In this document: positions 37,716-49,280 of the stretch, in pieces | Numbering within the stretch: the first letter of the stretch is position 1 | Layout of the letters: each line of letters starts with the position of its first letter | Source: Cyclina sinensis | Lineage: Eukaryota; Mollusca; Bivalvia; Venerida; Veneridae | Direction of reading: 5' to 3' | Assembly (NCBI GenBank): GCA_012932295.1 | Contig: JAAONU010000013.1 | Span: 6,494,603-6,558,602 of the forward strand | Length of the DNA: 64,000 nt | Made by a program: the position numbers and the translations under genes | Notes under the pieces: generated by a model | The model's input: only the letters and a program-made list of their open reading frames with translations | Told to the model about the DNA's origin: nothing | Database searches by the model: none

Positions 37716-37990
37716 GTAAGTTGTATTAGACAGAGCTTTGTGCCTTTTGATTCTGACAAGATTGTTTTTCAATTTCTTTATGTAAATTTACGTAAAAGAG
37801 GGATATGGACAATGATAACCACAGGATCGAAATTAAAACAATTTTTGAATACATGTTTGTTTAACTTCCCCGAAAAATTGTTATTTTAGTGAATTCAAGA
37901 AGCTGTGAACTCTTCCATTTTCAAGAATAAAACGGGAAAAAAATGGCGCGAATATCTAAAGCCCCATTCAGTAGAGATTAGATAGAGGAT

Positions 37991-38144
37991 ATTTGTTTGT
38001 TTTTGTGGAAGATGAGAATTTATTTCATCGAGTGAACACCATATGTGATATTTTCACGAGTGGCGCAGCCACGAGTGAAAATATCAACATATGGTGTTCA
38101 CGAGATGAAATAAATTCCCATCTTCCACTAAAAAACAAACAAAT
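37991..38144. repeat. Large near-perfect palindrome
   Basis: Two arms of about 74 nt with essentially no loop (centre about 38064, TGGCGCAGCC). Arms share ATTTGTTTGTTTTT, GTGGAAGATG, TTTATTTCATC and GAACACCATATGT with their complements. Likely a palindromic MITE or its core. Confidence 0.9.
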
Positions 38145-38941
38145 TTTCTTTTTATTTTATGCCAACACGTCAAAAATGTTGTTTTTTTTATGATATTTTT
38201 AATCAGGGCCTTCAATAAATTCCCCATGGTTAGCCCCAAATCAGTTGATGCGTACTTTGGTTACTCCGCACAAAAAAAGTGCAGACAATCTCCAATACAT
38301 ATGATAACTTTACTTCTGCTGAAATAAACTGAATACACTTTCATCAAATAACATTTATTTTTGTCTACACAGTTTATCAATATTTATTGAATTTTTGCCA
38401 TACATACTTTAATTATAAAAGCGGATTAATACCGAGTAATATTCAATCAATTGAATTGAAAGTCGGCCATATTGGATATTGTCCATGTGAGTTATGTAAA
38501 CAAATCAGACATTTTAAATAATTTATGGCGAATTTCATCATTGTTCACAACTAGTTAGGCTCAGGAATTCAATATTATAATTGGATTTAACAAGGTAAAT
38601 AAATTTCACTCGCTGCCACAGTCTGAAATACAGCGGATTCTCTTGTGGTGGGGAAATTCCTGAAGTTTCATCAAGCAGTAGTTCCGGCACAAACAGTGTA
38701 TTATCAAAATGGTAATTAACTGATTCAAAACAGTGTATTATCACTTTTATCTCACTGATATTTCCCTATATTTCATTGGTAGGCATAAAATAAATCAGAT
38801 TAATACATGTACTTAGTCTCTATGTCCTTGAATGTGCACGTGGTTTATGAAAAGATTTTGTTAGCTATCTTACTGCATGTACATAGTATAACCAACAGTT
38901 ATTTATCTATTTAGTGGGAGACAAGATCAGTCTGTACTTTA

Positions 38942-39003
38942 ATCAGCTGATCCATGAATTACATTCCGAACCATCAGCTGATCCATGAATTACATTCCGA
39001 ACC
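38942..39003. repeat. Tandem duplication, 2 x 31 bp
   Basis: Two exact or nearly exact 31-bp copies beginning ATCAGCTGATCCATGAATT. Nothing else recognised nearby. Confidence 0.9.
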
Positions 39004-39391
39004 GTTTAAATGTGATACAGTAAACCTGTCGTAAAAAGGAAGCTATATACTGTTTAGCAATACCACTTTTTTCCATACATTGTTACAGGACATTACATTC
39101 TATTCATCTTTCACAGTTTTGACAAAACTTCCTTTTTACAACAATCGTCGTGGTATAGCCAATCATCTCCATGAACTCAAATAATTGTTTGTTTTGTTTG
39201 TTTGTTTGCTTTGTTATTTTTTTCTGTCAATTTCTTGATGTGAGTTACAGGCTATAAAAGTCTGTCAAGATGTTATGTACAAGCAGGACCGTACAGAATG
39301 TAGTTTTAAGTAAGTTAATGACACTTCCACCAAGATGCTACAACATTAACTTTTGAAACCTTTAAAGCGCTACTGTTGCGCAGACAATAGC

Positions 39392-42264
39392 CAAGGGGTA
39401 GGACCTAAATCATGTGTCTCGGTGCTTTAAGGGAGAAAAACGTGTAGTCTATGACTTATGTCGTCAGTTTTCGCGTAAATATTCAGGAATTTGGATAAAT
39501 TATCAACAGCTATGGGGATTTTCTTGGAATATTTGTATAATGTATACGACTAGTACTAGCCATATATGTATGGTAACTGTAGCTGCTACTTGACAGAAGA
39601 AGAAATGTGTTACAAAAAAGTTATTGAAGGGATGCCAACAAATTTTTTGTGTGAATCTGCAATTTTTTGCTTCGGTTTTTCAGCTTGACCAACAATTTTG
39701 CGCCATTAAAATGATATCTTAAGTAAACAGGAAAAGGTGTAGTTTAAGTCACTTTAAGGTCATATTGTGTAGCCTCGGTTCTTTCATGACTACATACCGG
39801 TATTCTAATACATAAAATATCTTTCTGTCACTAGCATATTGGTTAAATTTAACAGTTATTTTGTACTGTAATCATACTCAAAACCAGTGTTTGTCCAATT
39901 TAAAGGCATTACATTAACCACACATGGTGATTTTAAAGGGGCTGTGCTCCAGATGACAAAAAAAGAAAGTTTTCTTGTATTATAAATTTCTTGTAATATT
40001 TATGACTAATGCTTAAAAAATAACTTACTGACAAAAAATAAGTCAAATAATTACATTATAAATTGATTTTTCCCTTTCAAAGTGCTATACCGTAACGCGA
40101 CGGTATAACTATGTCGTATAAGATTAAAGTAAATATCTGTAATATCACAGGCAGCGATGGTGGTGATAGTAAAAGCGTTGGAAATATTTTGTTAACATGA
40201 GGGTCAAGAGTTCAAATCAGGCTGGAGCGAAAATATTTTTTTATTCTATTTTGACTTTTATAATCAGTTTTGAAGTAAAATATTATGTTGTTATAATCTC
40301 ACAGCATCTAAATATATAATTTATGAAGAAAAAAAATTATGTCAAATCTGGAGTACAGCCTCTTTAAAAAGTGAAAGCAATCGAATGTCTTTTGATACAA
40401 ACGAAGTTAACGTTCAATATATGTATTCGCTCAAGATTGTTTTTTACAGACAGCTAAATAAATGTTAACAATAAACAAATCTTACAGTTGTGAGTTGAAG
40501 CAATAATTTAATATCATAATCAGATTTTGTTTGATATCTAGCGAGAATTAAAAGATTAAATAGATTGGAATATTTTAGCACAAATTCACTTTGGAATTGT
40601 AGATGCCGGAATGATAAACTCTATACTCTGTTACTTGGGGCAACTGCCTATAAATAAAATATCATAGCAAAGTAGCATTATGACATATACTTACAAGCTA
40701 TCATACTTACCATACATGAGAAGTAAATAGATCCTCCAAAGATAACTTACATTTTTTTACAAATATAGAATTAAATCTCGGAAATATTAAGATACCAGAC
40801 GGCTTGGAGATAAGGGAGGTCAGTGATGAATTTACCTATAGCAAACTTTTTTTCATTTTCATCCCCTTTCCAAGTTTCATTAGTAAAGACTTCATTAGTA
40901 ATCACTACGTGCAGGAAATACCTTAAAACCACAATTATTAGCAACGTAATTCAATTTATTGCAAAACGGCAGTTTAAGCAAGGTGATGATATTTATCAAC
41001 CATTTGCTTACGGAGAGATGATAATGTTGCCATAGAACTTTATGTTCATTATTTCATTTAAGTTTAGTTACAGTTCAGTCAAAGCGGAAGAAATATTGAC
41101 TGATATGATTGTGGAAAAAGTAAGATAATATTTTTCAAACTCCATTAAAAACTACAAATGTTTTAAGAAATCTAACTTGTCTAATTTGCGCGTATCTCTA
41201 ATTTGTTTCCTTTTAACTGAAGTAATGGTAAGATGCAAATAAACATTGGATACGGCATCCAAGAATAAATGTCGCAGAGATATTTTGTTGAGTCCAGGGA
41301 TTGAACCATTCACCTTTGAATGACTATATGGAGCTTAGCACATTGGCAGTTTTTATACGTACCAAGTATATACAGTTAATTTAACGTTGTGGCACAGGCT
41401 GTCTGTCAGTTGACAATTTGTTTTCGCACAACTTAGAAAGTCCTTTTTGATTCTATAAATATAATGTTTGCATGGATGTAATATCTACAAAATTGTCAGT
41501 TTTGATTTTTTAAATAAAATCTGCAGACTTGTGATCAAGTCAAAACCTTTCATAGTTTAAAATTAACTTGTAATATTGTATTTGTATCTGACAATGAAAA
41601 GCACCATATAACCTTCCAGCCTTAAAATCGCAAGTGTTCAAATTCATAGCAACATTTATGGAATTATCTTATAGCTTAAAAAAGGAAATAATTTGGGTTT
41701 TTTTATCAGAAACTTAAAGTTAAATATACAAAACAGAACTCTTTGTAAAATTTTTCAACATGCTTATTTTGAAAAACTAAACTTTAAAGAACCGAGGTTA
41801 TACAATATGATCTTAAAGTGACCCAAACTACACGTTTATTGTCTTTAAGTTAAAAGAAATGAACATAATATATAATAAATGTTCCTAACTGGTTGTAAAT
41901 GTTTAATTGTGTGCCTGTTTACTAAAAATATTGTTTCAATGGCGCAGAAAGGTTTGACAAGTACAAAAACCTAAGCAAATTATTGCAGAATCACACAAAA
42001 AAATGGGACACCTTTGTTGGCATCCCTTCAATAACTTTTTTGTAACACATTTCTTCTTCTGTCAAATAGCAGCTACAGTTATCATACATATATGGCTAGG
42101 CACTAGTCGTATACATTATACAAATATTCCAAGAAAATCCCCATAGCTGTTGATGATTTATCCAAATTCCTGAATATTTACGCGAAAACTGACGACATTA
42201 GTCATAGACTACACGTTTTTCTCGCTTAAAGCACCGAGACACATGATTTAGGTCATACCCCTTG
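39392..42264. mobile_element. Non-autonomous element with long (~400-480 bp) inverted terminal repeats
   Basis: The left arm (39392 to about 39785) and right arm (about 41785 to 42264) are inverted copies. Outer ends CAAGGGGTA / TACCCCTTG; shared blocks include CATGTGTCTCGGTGCTTTAA, TCGCGTAAATATTCAGGAAT and CAACAGCTATGGGGATTTTC. The right arm is longer through an insertion of about 80 bp. The 2-kb middle has no transposase frame and contains a separate nested element. No certain target-site duplication. Confidence 0.85.
39931..40369. mobile_element. Nested MITE with ~30-bp inverted repeats
   Basis: Left end TTTTAAAGGGGCTGTGCTCC AGATGACA and right end TGTCAAATCTGGAGTACAGCC TCTTTAAAA are inverted copies with a small indel. 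About 440 bp. An internal AGAGTTCAAATC (near 40208) resembles a Pol III B box, so a tRNA-like segment may be embedded. Sits inside the long-inverted-repeat element. Confidence 0.8.
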
Positions 42265-45200
42265 ATAACTAGCTGAAAAACTACTAGTAATCATTTAGCT
42301 GAAGTTTAATGACTTAATTACATTTGTCTCAGATTTCACCAAAATAAAAACAAGAAATATCTTGCTTTACAAAAATATTTACGGCGTTGATGGGAATTAA
42401 AGTAACAGAGAACGCGCTTTACCACAATAGATTAAATTGTACGTTCGACCCGACTATCCCTAAATATGTCAAACGTGAGGTAAGACGGCCACGCCGATTT
42501 TAATTGCTATCGGTATGTTGAAATAACAGAATAAAACGTAAGTGAGAAGCCTCCAACCTTTCAGCGAAACTGCAACGTTTAAAGTTGAAACGATTTCTAT
42601 AAGGCATCACAAATTCGAAATAAATTTATTGAAAATAAGCTAATGTGATTTACAAAATTAAAATACTCCCAGTTATAGTCAGTATTGATTGCTCGGGAGT
42701 ATCAAGCAGAAGTAGAAGTTGTTTCCCTTTGTTATGACTGCCCCATGCAAATAAATCAATATTTATGTTATGATGGCGAAATACCCGTAGTTTAAAGTTA
42801 ACTGGATCATACATTTAACCAACATCCAAATCAAAGGTAAGATTTAGTTATGCTATTGAATACAATGATTTCTTTACATCAGTTATTGTTGCCGTGTATT
42901 GAAAACGCTCTTAGAAGTTAGATTTACCCGGAAGTGGTGAACTTCATGTTTCAGTGATTGTTTATTGAAAATAAAGTAGGGTTATATGTTAGTAATCAAA
43001 GAATCACTTTAGATAATTAGATTTAGAATTCAAGTTAAGGACGGATACACAAGACAGTGTCATCCGGAAATGAAAACAAACGGAACGATATTATGAACTA
43101 TGAATTAGATCTACTCCAACTGATCACATATTGGTAGCTTGTGTTGAACTAATTGTTGACTTATTTTTATGACACCTCAAATGCTGTCGTATGTCTGTAT
43201 AGATGTATGTCATGTTCGTGAGTATACATTGCTGAAATAGCTCTTAACTGATCGACCGAAACAATACCACACCCGTTAACCGGTGGCAAGTAGAACAGCT
43301 CTACGTTACTTATGGCAGGTTGTCACTTAGGTTACAAGTTTTTTTTTTAATCCTGCAGTTATTTTAAAGAAAGTTGTGTCTATAAAAAATTACATAAAAG
43401 AAGAACATATCTTATGAATCCAGTTTAAAACTGACATACATAAAGTGAGATGTGCAATTAAATCAAAGCACAGAGAGTACTGTCATAAGCGAAATTTAAA
43501 AATGTGTGAAGATTGGTCTTTGTCACTGCACCCATGTGATAAAAATCATATCAATTTCTTCAACTGCTTTTTTAGAAAAGCATAATGTCAACATAAAAGT
43601 AATGGAGATTATCCAAAAATGAGCCAAAATAGAGTCTTTGTTCGGACTTCCTTGTCTCATAAGTGTGACCATTGTATAAAGTGTAAACTCAATCCCGTAA
43701 GTATTTTCTGAGTTGTGACGTACAGATGTGACGAGAGACACTATGGTGACAGGTCATACTCTAATAAGAGCATCGCATGCGGTGCCAACGTTTGTATGTT
43801 AAGAGCAACGACTTAATAAAATCAGTTTCAAGAGTATTATGGTGCTATTCAATAATTGTTGTTATGCACTTCACTTAAGATGAATAACTTTGTGAGATGT
43901 ATATGTATGTATACAAAAGTTTAATTATTTTCCATGTGAGAAAGAGGCATAACTCTAGAAACACTGATCACTTAGGGGGCAGGGGACATAAAAATGAGCA
44001 ATTCCTAAGGTCCGAGTGGCCGTGAATACCTTTCTTATTATTTCGAAACATTCTACACAAGCAACAAACCTGTCACTTTGCATTATTCAAGCATATATAA
44101 CATACATTTAAGAAAATCACAGTTTCCATTCATTGTTCCTGATAATAAAATCTGATAGCAATATATATTTTCCCCCACCCACCCAAAATCACAGTGGAAA
44201 AAGCTGAATATGGCCAAACTTCATGAAGATGTGCAACATTCAAAATAGCCCCAATTGTTTAAATGTTAATATTTATTTGCAGTACAGTTATTGAAAACTT
44301 CAAAAATGCCCAAAAAAGTAGCGGTCATACGTTTAGATTTTTCACAAAATAAAATCAAAGTCCTTTGCCGGTTTTGCAGCAGCAGTCAATGTTTACATTT
44401 TCAGTTTCCATACCTCCTTTTGAAGAGTTAAAATGCATACAAAGCTACCAAATGTTTAGTTTCGTGCACAAATCCAGAAATATTGTTCATTTCCTACACA
44501 CAAATGACAAAGAATTACACTGACAAAACATTCTCAATAATTTTCAATACCTTCAAAACACCAAGTCTGTAACTTTGAGAATTAAATCCTGTGTTTCCTT
44601 TGTATTTTATCACAGTTGTAGAAAAAGACCTCATTTCAAGGGAAATAACCTGTACAATGGCCATTTCTGCAGAAACACTTATTCCTTTCTATGTGCCAGG
44701 AAACTAAATGAATATCTGTTTTCTTGCTTCCAGCACAATGTCAAGAATTAAAGCAATTTTGTAGATGATTCTAAGCATTATCAAAAGAAATCATAATCAA
44801 ACCGTAAGCATGAAACTAATTTTCTGCACAAGATGAATTTTACCTCAAATTAGACTTCAACAATGCCGATATATCATACCAGCTGCATTGCACACACCTA
44901 TTGCATGGATAATTTAATCAACATGCAAACTAAAAGCAAGGATGTTTAGAATATTTTTAGTACATTTGTTAGAGGAAAATATTAGAGTTATTCTGATTGA
45001 TTTGACAACAAAACAACAAAAAAGAGTATTATCAACAGAGACAAAAGCGTGATTGTTTGTTCGTGTACGTTTTCGTGTTTACGTTATCTCATTACAACGC
45101 CGATTAGCGAACGAATGTTTCAATTAAATGTTATGAATGATTTTTTTGCGGATGAAAATACTAAATTACTAACTTGTTACTTTTAGAGTTTGGTTTCCCA

Positions 45201-45868
45201 AAAAAATGAAACTACATCTCATGCTTGCAAAATCAACAGAATTCTACAATATCAAAGAACTTTTATCGAAATTGCAATGAAAACTCATACAACCTGTGGT
45301 ACTATTTTTCAACGCGAATGTATGGATAAGAGGCGGTCATGTGATTGTAACTAGAAAATCTGGTGTGTAGCTCTAGAAGCTTTCGCTTCTGAAAACAACA
45401 ACACGAAAACGTTTGTTTAATGTGATATTTTCAATCAACCCATCTATAAACGTCACCCTTAATTATAATGTTTTTTTCAGGGTATATGTCAAATATTGAA
45501 GGAAATATAAGATATATTAAAAGCACTTCCTAACAAACATTAACAGATGAATAAATTGCATAGTATAATAGGTCTTCAAGTAACATCGGACGTTTATGTC
45601 ATCAGCTCGAATAAAATAAAGCATTGAATTGTGGTAGGACAAGGTGTTCAGCTTCACTTATTATTACAATAATTTATAAAATCTAGTTCTGATATCTAAA
45701 TCAGAATAAATCATTAGTTTTACGACTAGTGGGCTTGATATAAGTGTTTTGACCATTTATCAAGCTAAAACCACTAAAAGCTAACAGCTGTTCTTCCCCG
45801 TAACACACCTGTTTTCAGCTGTTCAATGCCGCAACACTTTTCTTTCGACTGTTTTAAACTGGATTAAT

Positions 45869-46062
45869 TCAGAAGACATGTTCTTCGTTTATGTAAATTT
45901 TATAGACACAACTTTCTTGAATATATTTTGCAGCAGTAGATTGCAGGATTGAAAAAACGTACCCAAGTGCAAAACCTGCCAAAAGTAACGTACAGATAGT
46001 TGTTCTGCTCGCAACCGTTAAATTGGTGTGAATAGCTAAAAGAGGACTCACAGATGGGCCGA
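45869..46062 (-). CDS. Possible terminal coding exon with a membrane segment (unassigned)
   Basis: On the minus strand a strong acceptor (TTTCTTTTTTTTCATAG) at 46063-46064 opens a frame of 64 codons ending in a stop at 45869. The product has a hydrophobic segment (ICTLLLAGFALGYVFSIL) and a polar tail. I cannot match it to a family, and no upstream exon was found between 46063 and 47500, where SINEs lie. It may be a chance frame behind a good splice site, or the last exon of a gene whose other exons lie beyond or inside the raftlin-like locus. Confidence 0.22.
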
Positions 46063-46230
46063 CTATGAAAAAAAAGAAATGTTCATAGATCTAGAAATTC
46101 TAGCTGTAACTGTGAATAACATATCAAAACTAAGTTACTGACTCATTTTTTGTTACAAAAACATCACGATATAAAGTTTTACACACTATTATCGGTAAAA
46201 ACAAATACTCCGTTAATCAAGAGGTAGATA

Positions 46231-46490
46231 CCGTCTCCGTGGCCTAGTGGTTAAGTCGTCCGCTTACGGAACGGGAGGTGGAAGTTTCGAGTCCCGTCAG
46301 GGGCTTGTCCTGAAGCGGCCGGTTGATGAGCCGCCAGCTAGTTAAAGAATGGTTACCGATTGCCTGTCCGCCTGGTGCCTGGCACATAGGATAAGGAATC
46401 GGGGAGTAAATGTGTACACTAATAGAGGTGTCTCATAAGCCCGGGAGGCTGGCCCTTTCAGTAGGTGTGACACTATAATAAACAAGCACT
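46231..46490 (+). mobile_element. tRNA-headed SINE
   Basis: Head 46231-46305 resembles a tRNA, with an A box around GTGGCCTAGTGGTTAAG and a B box GTTTCGAGTCC, but the acceptor and anticodon stems pair poorly. Body to about 46440, then a tail GGCTGGCCCTTTCAGTAGG / GTGACACTATAATAA shared with 37658-37715. Confidence 0.75.
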
Positions 46491-46539
46491 TTAATTTACT
46501 TTACTTTTACTTTAGCTAATTTATTTTGTTGTTGTTTGG

Positions 46540-46690
46540 TCACTAGTCTCTGTGGCTCAATGGTGTACATCGTCGCTCGATATTTTACTGACAGAGAGGA
46601 CAAGGGTTCGAATCCTGGTGAAATCAAAACTTTTTTTCAGTTTTCATGGTGTATAGAAGCATAATATTTTATTTTTTCGTTAGTATATTA
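46540..46690 (+). mobile_element. Second tRNA-like repeat
   Basis: TGTGGCTCAATGG (A-box-like) and a near-consensus B box GGGTTCGAATCC about 50 bp later, followed by an A/T-rich tail. No intact cloverleaf. The 3' part (CAGTTTTCATGG...ATAATATTTT) resembles the interior of the nested MITE at 39931-40369. Confidence 0.55.
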
Positions 46691-47509
46691 ACTTCTCTTA
46701 AATTTTAAAGAAAAAAAAATCAGCTAAATTCTGTGAGTCAGTTGCTTTAAATGTACGTTCATATTTTCAGATCGATACTACGAGGTATGTTGAGTACATG
46801 TAGATAATAAATAACATACCGTCCCATATTTGGCGTTTACCTGTATTGCAAAATTGTTAAAACTGTTTGTCAGTGTATTATGAAATGTTTGCATTGTTTG
46901 TAGTTATTTCATTATTGTTACGTTTCCATAACAAGATCAAGTAAAATCGAAAAAAAATCCTGAAAATAAAATGTGGCGGTTAATTGACTGATGCAGTTGA
47001 TAAATATTCTGTCTCATTTTACCCCGTGACATCCGAATATGAATTTTGCAAGTAGTTATTTCAAGTATTTTTCTTTTTTTTTTGCTGAAGCAAACGCATA
47101 AAATACAGGAAGATGATAAATGATGTTGCGTTTCATTCTTTTCTTAAAGGTTTATTGTAAAGCTACATATGTGTATGGCATTTTAACCAGATAAATATAC
47201 TTAGTGTGATCTTATATAACCTTTGTTCTGCTACTTAAAGATGTCTGCTGTAAATTTTACAACTGGCTAAGTTTTAAGATTTACATTTTGAATTTTAAGA
47301 TAAAGGGCATCGTTTGAAATGTTAGTAGCGTGAGTGTTAGTGATAGGAGTTGCATTAGCAGCAGTTGTACTAGAAGCAACAGTAGTAGCAGAAGTGGCAG
47401 TAGTTCATATCTTTAAGGATTTAAATTGTCACTAGTTTTGAGTTTTATTTGTATGTTTCCATCAAGAGAGACAATAGTGATTAATTCTGTTTTAGATTAG
47501 CCACTCGGA

Positions 47510-49280
47510 ATGGGTTCGTCACAGAGCAAAGGTCACACAAAAAAGGCGCCTACACAAGTTCAGCGTGCACTCGTTAACCTCCCAGAGCTTCCACCATATG
47601 ACGGTTATCCCATTTATTATCATCACATTATAATCAATGCAACTATAGATGTACAAGCACATTTCAGTTTTATGGCACCGAATGTAAGCATTCAGGCAAC
47701 GAATGTTGAACAATATTACCCGCAGCTAGCTGCAATGTATGAGCAGGGCTACAAAATGCTGGTGTTTGTATCCCTTCCCGGGTCATCTAAGAACTACGGG
47801 TTATCTGCCATTGGTCAAAGCCAGACCACGATCAAATTTCAGGGTATCTTTCGGAAATTGTTCCCGGAAGAGATGGGAGAACAATGGGAGCTAAGGGTGG
47901 AAAAGTCGACCTTGATAAACCAGATGTTCATGCAGTGGTCTGGGAATCTGTTTCTTAACGCTGGTTCCCATACCGGAAGTACGACGGACAATAATCATAT
48001 ATTTCAAACTTTGAGTAACATTTCACAAAATGGCGGCAGGCTTATCAGCGTTGAACTGACTGGTATGGCCGGACAGCAGATTGAAATGCAGAGACAGATG
48101 ATGCAGAGGCAAGCCCAGTGGCAATATATGAGAACTGGTACCATGCCGGGGATGCGTAAGTATTTATTCACCTCTTAGCTGAAAGATGTTTCATAGTTCT
48201 GTCCAGTTTTTTACGTTTCACAAGAATTTGATGAAATCAGTAGAGTTATTTAAGAGCTGGTAAAGTATTGTAATGAAATAGACTATTTGTATCGAGGTGG
48301 CTGAGGCAGAACAGAAGAAGGCTTTACCAGACATATAGATACATAATAGAAAATGATATGTTTTTCTTCTGTCTTGCAAGATATACAGTTTAACAAGTCG
48401 ATGATAAGTAGGATTTGACTGTAACTGTAACAAACTGTTTTGAACAAGCATTACGTTTCTTCTTGTGTAAGGTATGTAATGGTTTGAAAATACACATGTA
48501 TATATATCTAGGATCCGATGCAAAGTCTATATAGATGAAAAAAAACGTGCATAAATTTAGGACCTACATAACGTTTTATATGTTACTGTGTTTTTTTAAT
48601 TTTCCTTAAAAGAGGTGGCAGTTGACGTATTTTACGAGGTTCCACGGCATCCATCCAGTGAGAGGTACGTCTATCAGGTGGTAAGTTGCCCCATGCAGTC
48701 TACCTTCCAACATAGTTTTCCGCATGGTCAGTTCAACTCAGTGATTGACTGGCAGAATGTCATGTCTCAGTATCTAGGCACTGGGTGGAAGCTTGTCGAA
48801 ATCTTCGAGGATTATTCGGCATCATGTATGACAAATATGAGTGGGTTTACAGCCAACGTCACGCAGACGAAAAATTGCCTGTGGATTTTCGAGAAGCCAT
48901 CGTCGCGGCTTAACGACAACACACCGCTTTACGAAGGAACAATGGTGGAACACTGGTTTAAGACTAAGACAGAACTGCATGGCCTGGGATTTGGCGGGGC
49001 TTCTGTAAATGTGACTACAGACTGGGAACCAGTCATTGAGCATTTTGGCAAGCATGGCTGGCAAGTTGTGAGAATATTAGAAACCCCCGATACCAGGATT
49101 GAAGGTGCATTTCACCCAAGTATACACACCAGACAAATGATTTTCTTTCAGCGTTTGATTGCAAACAGATCGGATAGGGTAGGATTTGACCAAGGGCCAC
49201 CGCAGCCACAGTCGGAGGGTACTGGGGCTCCAGTGGCCCCACCATCCTATAACGAGTTGTATAATGAGAAAAGAGATTGA
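47510..49280 (+). CDS. Raftlin-like protein 1 (two coding exons)
   Basis: Coding exons 47510-48155 and 48613-49280; GT-AG, phase 1; 437 aa. Raftlins are acylated proteins of the inner plasma membrane that support lipid-raft receptor signalling and ligand uptake. Seen here: N-terminus MGSSQSKG, a good N-myristoylation site (G2, S6, K7), but residue 3 is Ser, so the myristate-plus-Cys3 palmitate pattern of vertebrate raftlin is absent. The N-terminal half has MYEQGYKMLVFV, IKFQGIFRKLF and GGRLISVELTG; the C-terminal half has MSQYLGTGWKLVEIFED, NCLWIFEKP, MVEHW, WEPVIEHFGKHGWQVVRILE and RQMIFFQRL. Their order matches raftlin as I know it. The tail is Pro-rich. No transmembrane segment. An acceptor-like TTTTAG 15 nt before the ATG suggests a 5' UTR intron. 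Shorter than human raftlins (about 500-580 aa), which have a longer linker and tail. Tandem partner at 53412-55424. Confidence 0.85.

Larger units (their letters stand above)
32779..47509. other. Long repeat-rich region between WASP-C and the raftlin-like genes
   Basis: 14.7 kb with no convincing gene on the + strand. Contains about 560 bp (33100-33660) absent from the matching WASP-B flank, a minisatellite (35048-35395), GACGGACGG repeats (35577-36035), a dead transposase (36560-37260), a palindrome (37991-38144), a 31-bp tandem duplication (38942-39003), a long-inverted-repeat element (39392-42264) with a nested one, and SINEs (46231-46690). The parts 33900-34900, 42300-45850 and 46700-47480 show nothing recognisable beyond one possible minus-strand exon (45869-46062). 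Confidence 0.65.

Noticed and set aside
46231..46305. Functional tRNA gene
   Set aside because: A and B boxes are present, but acceptor and anticodon stems do not pair, and a SINE body and tail follow.
47519..49245. Minus-strand frames opposite raftlin-like 1
   Set aside because: Shadows of the conserved + strand coding exons.
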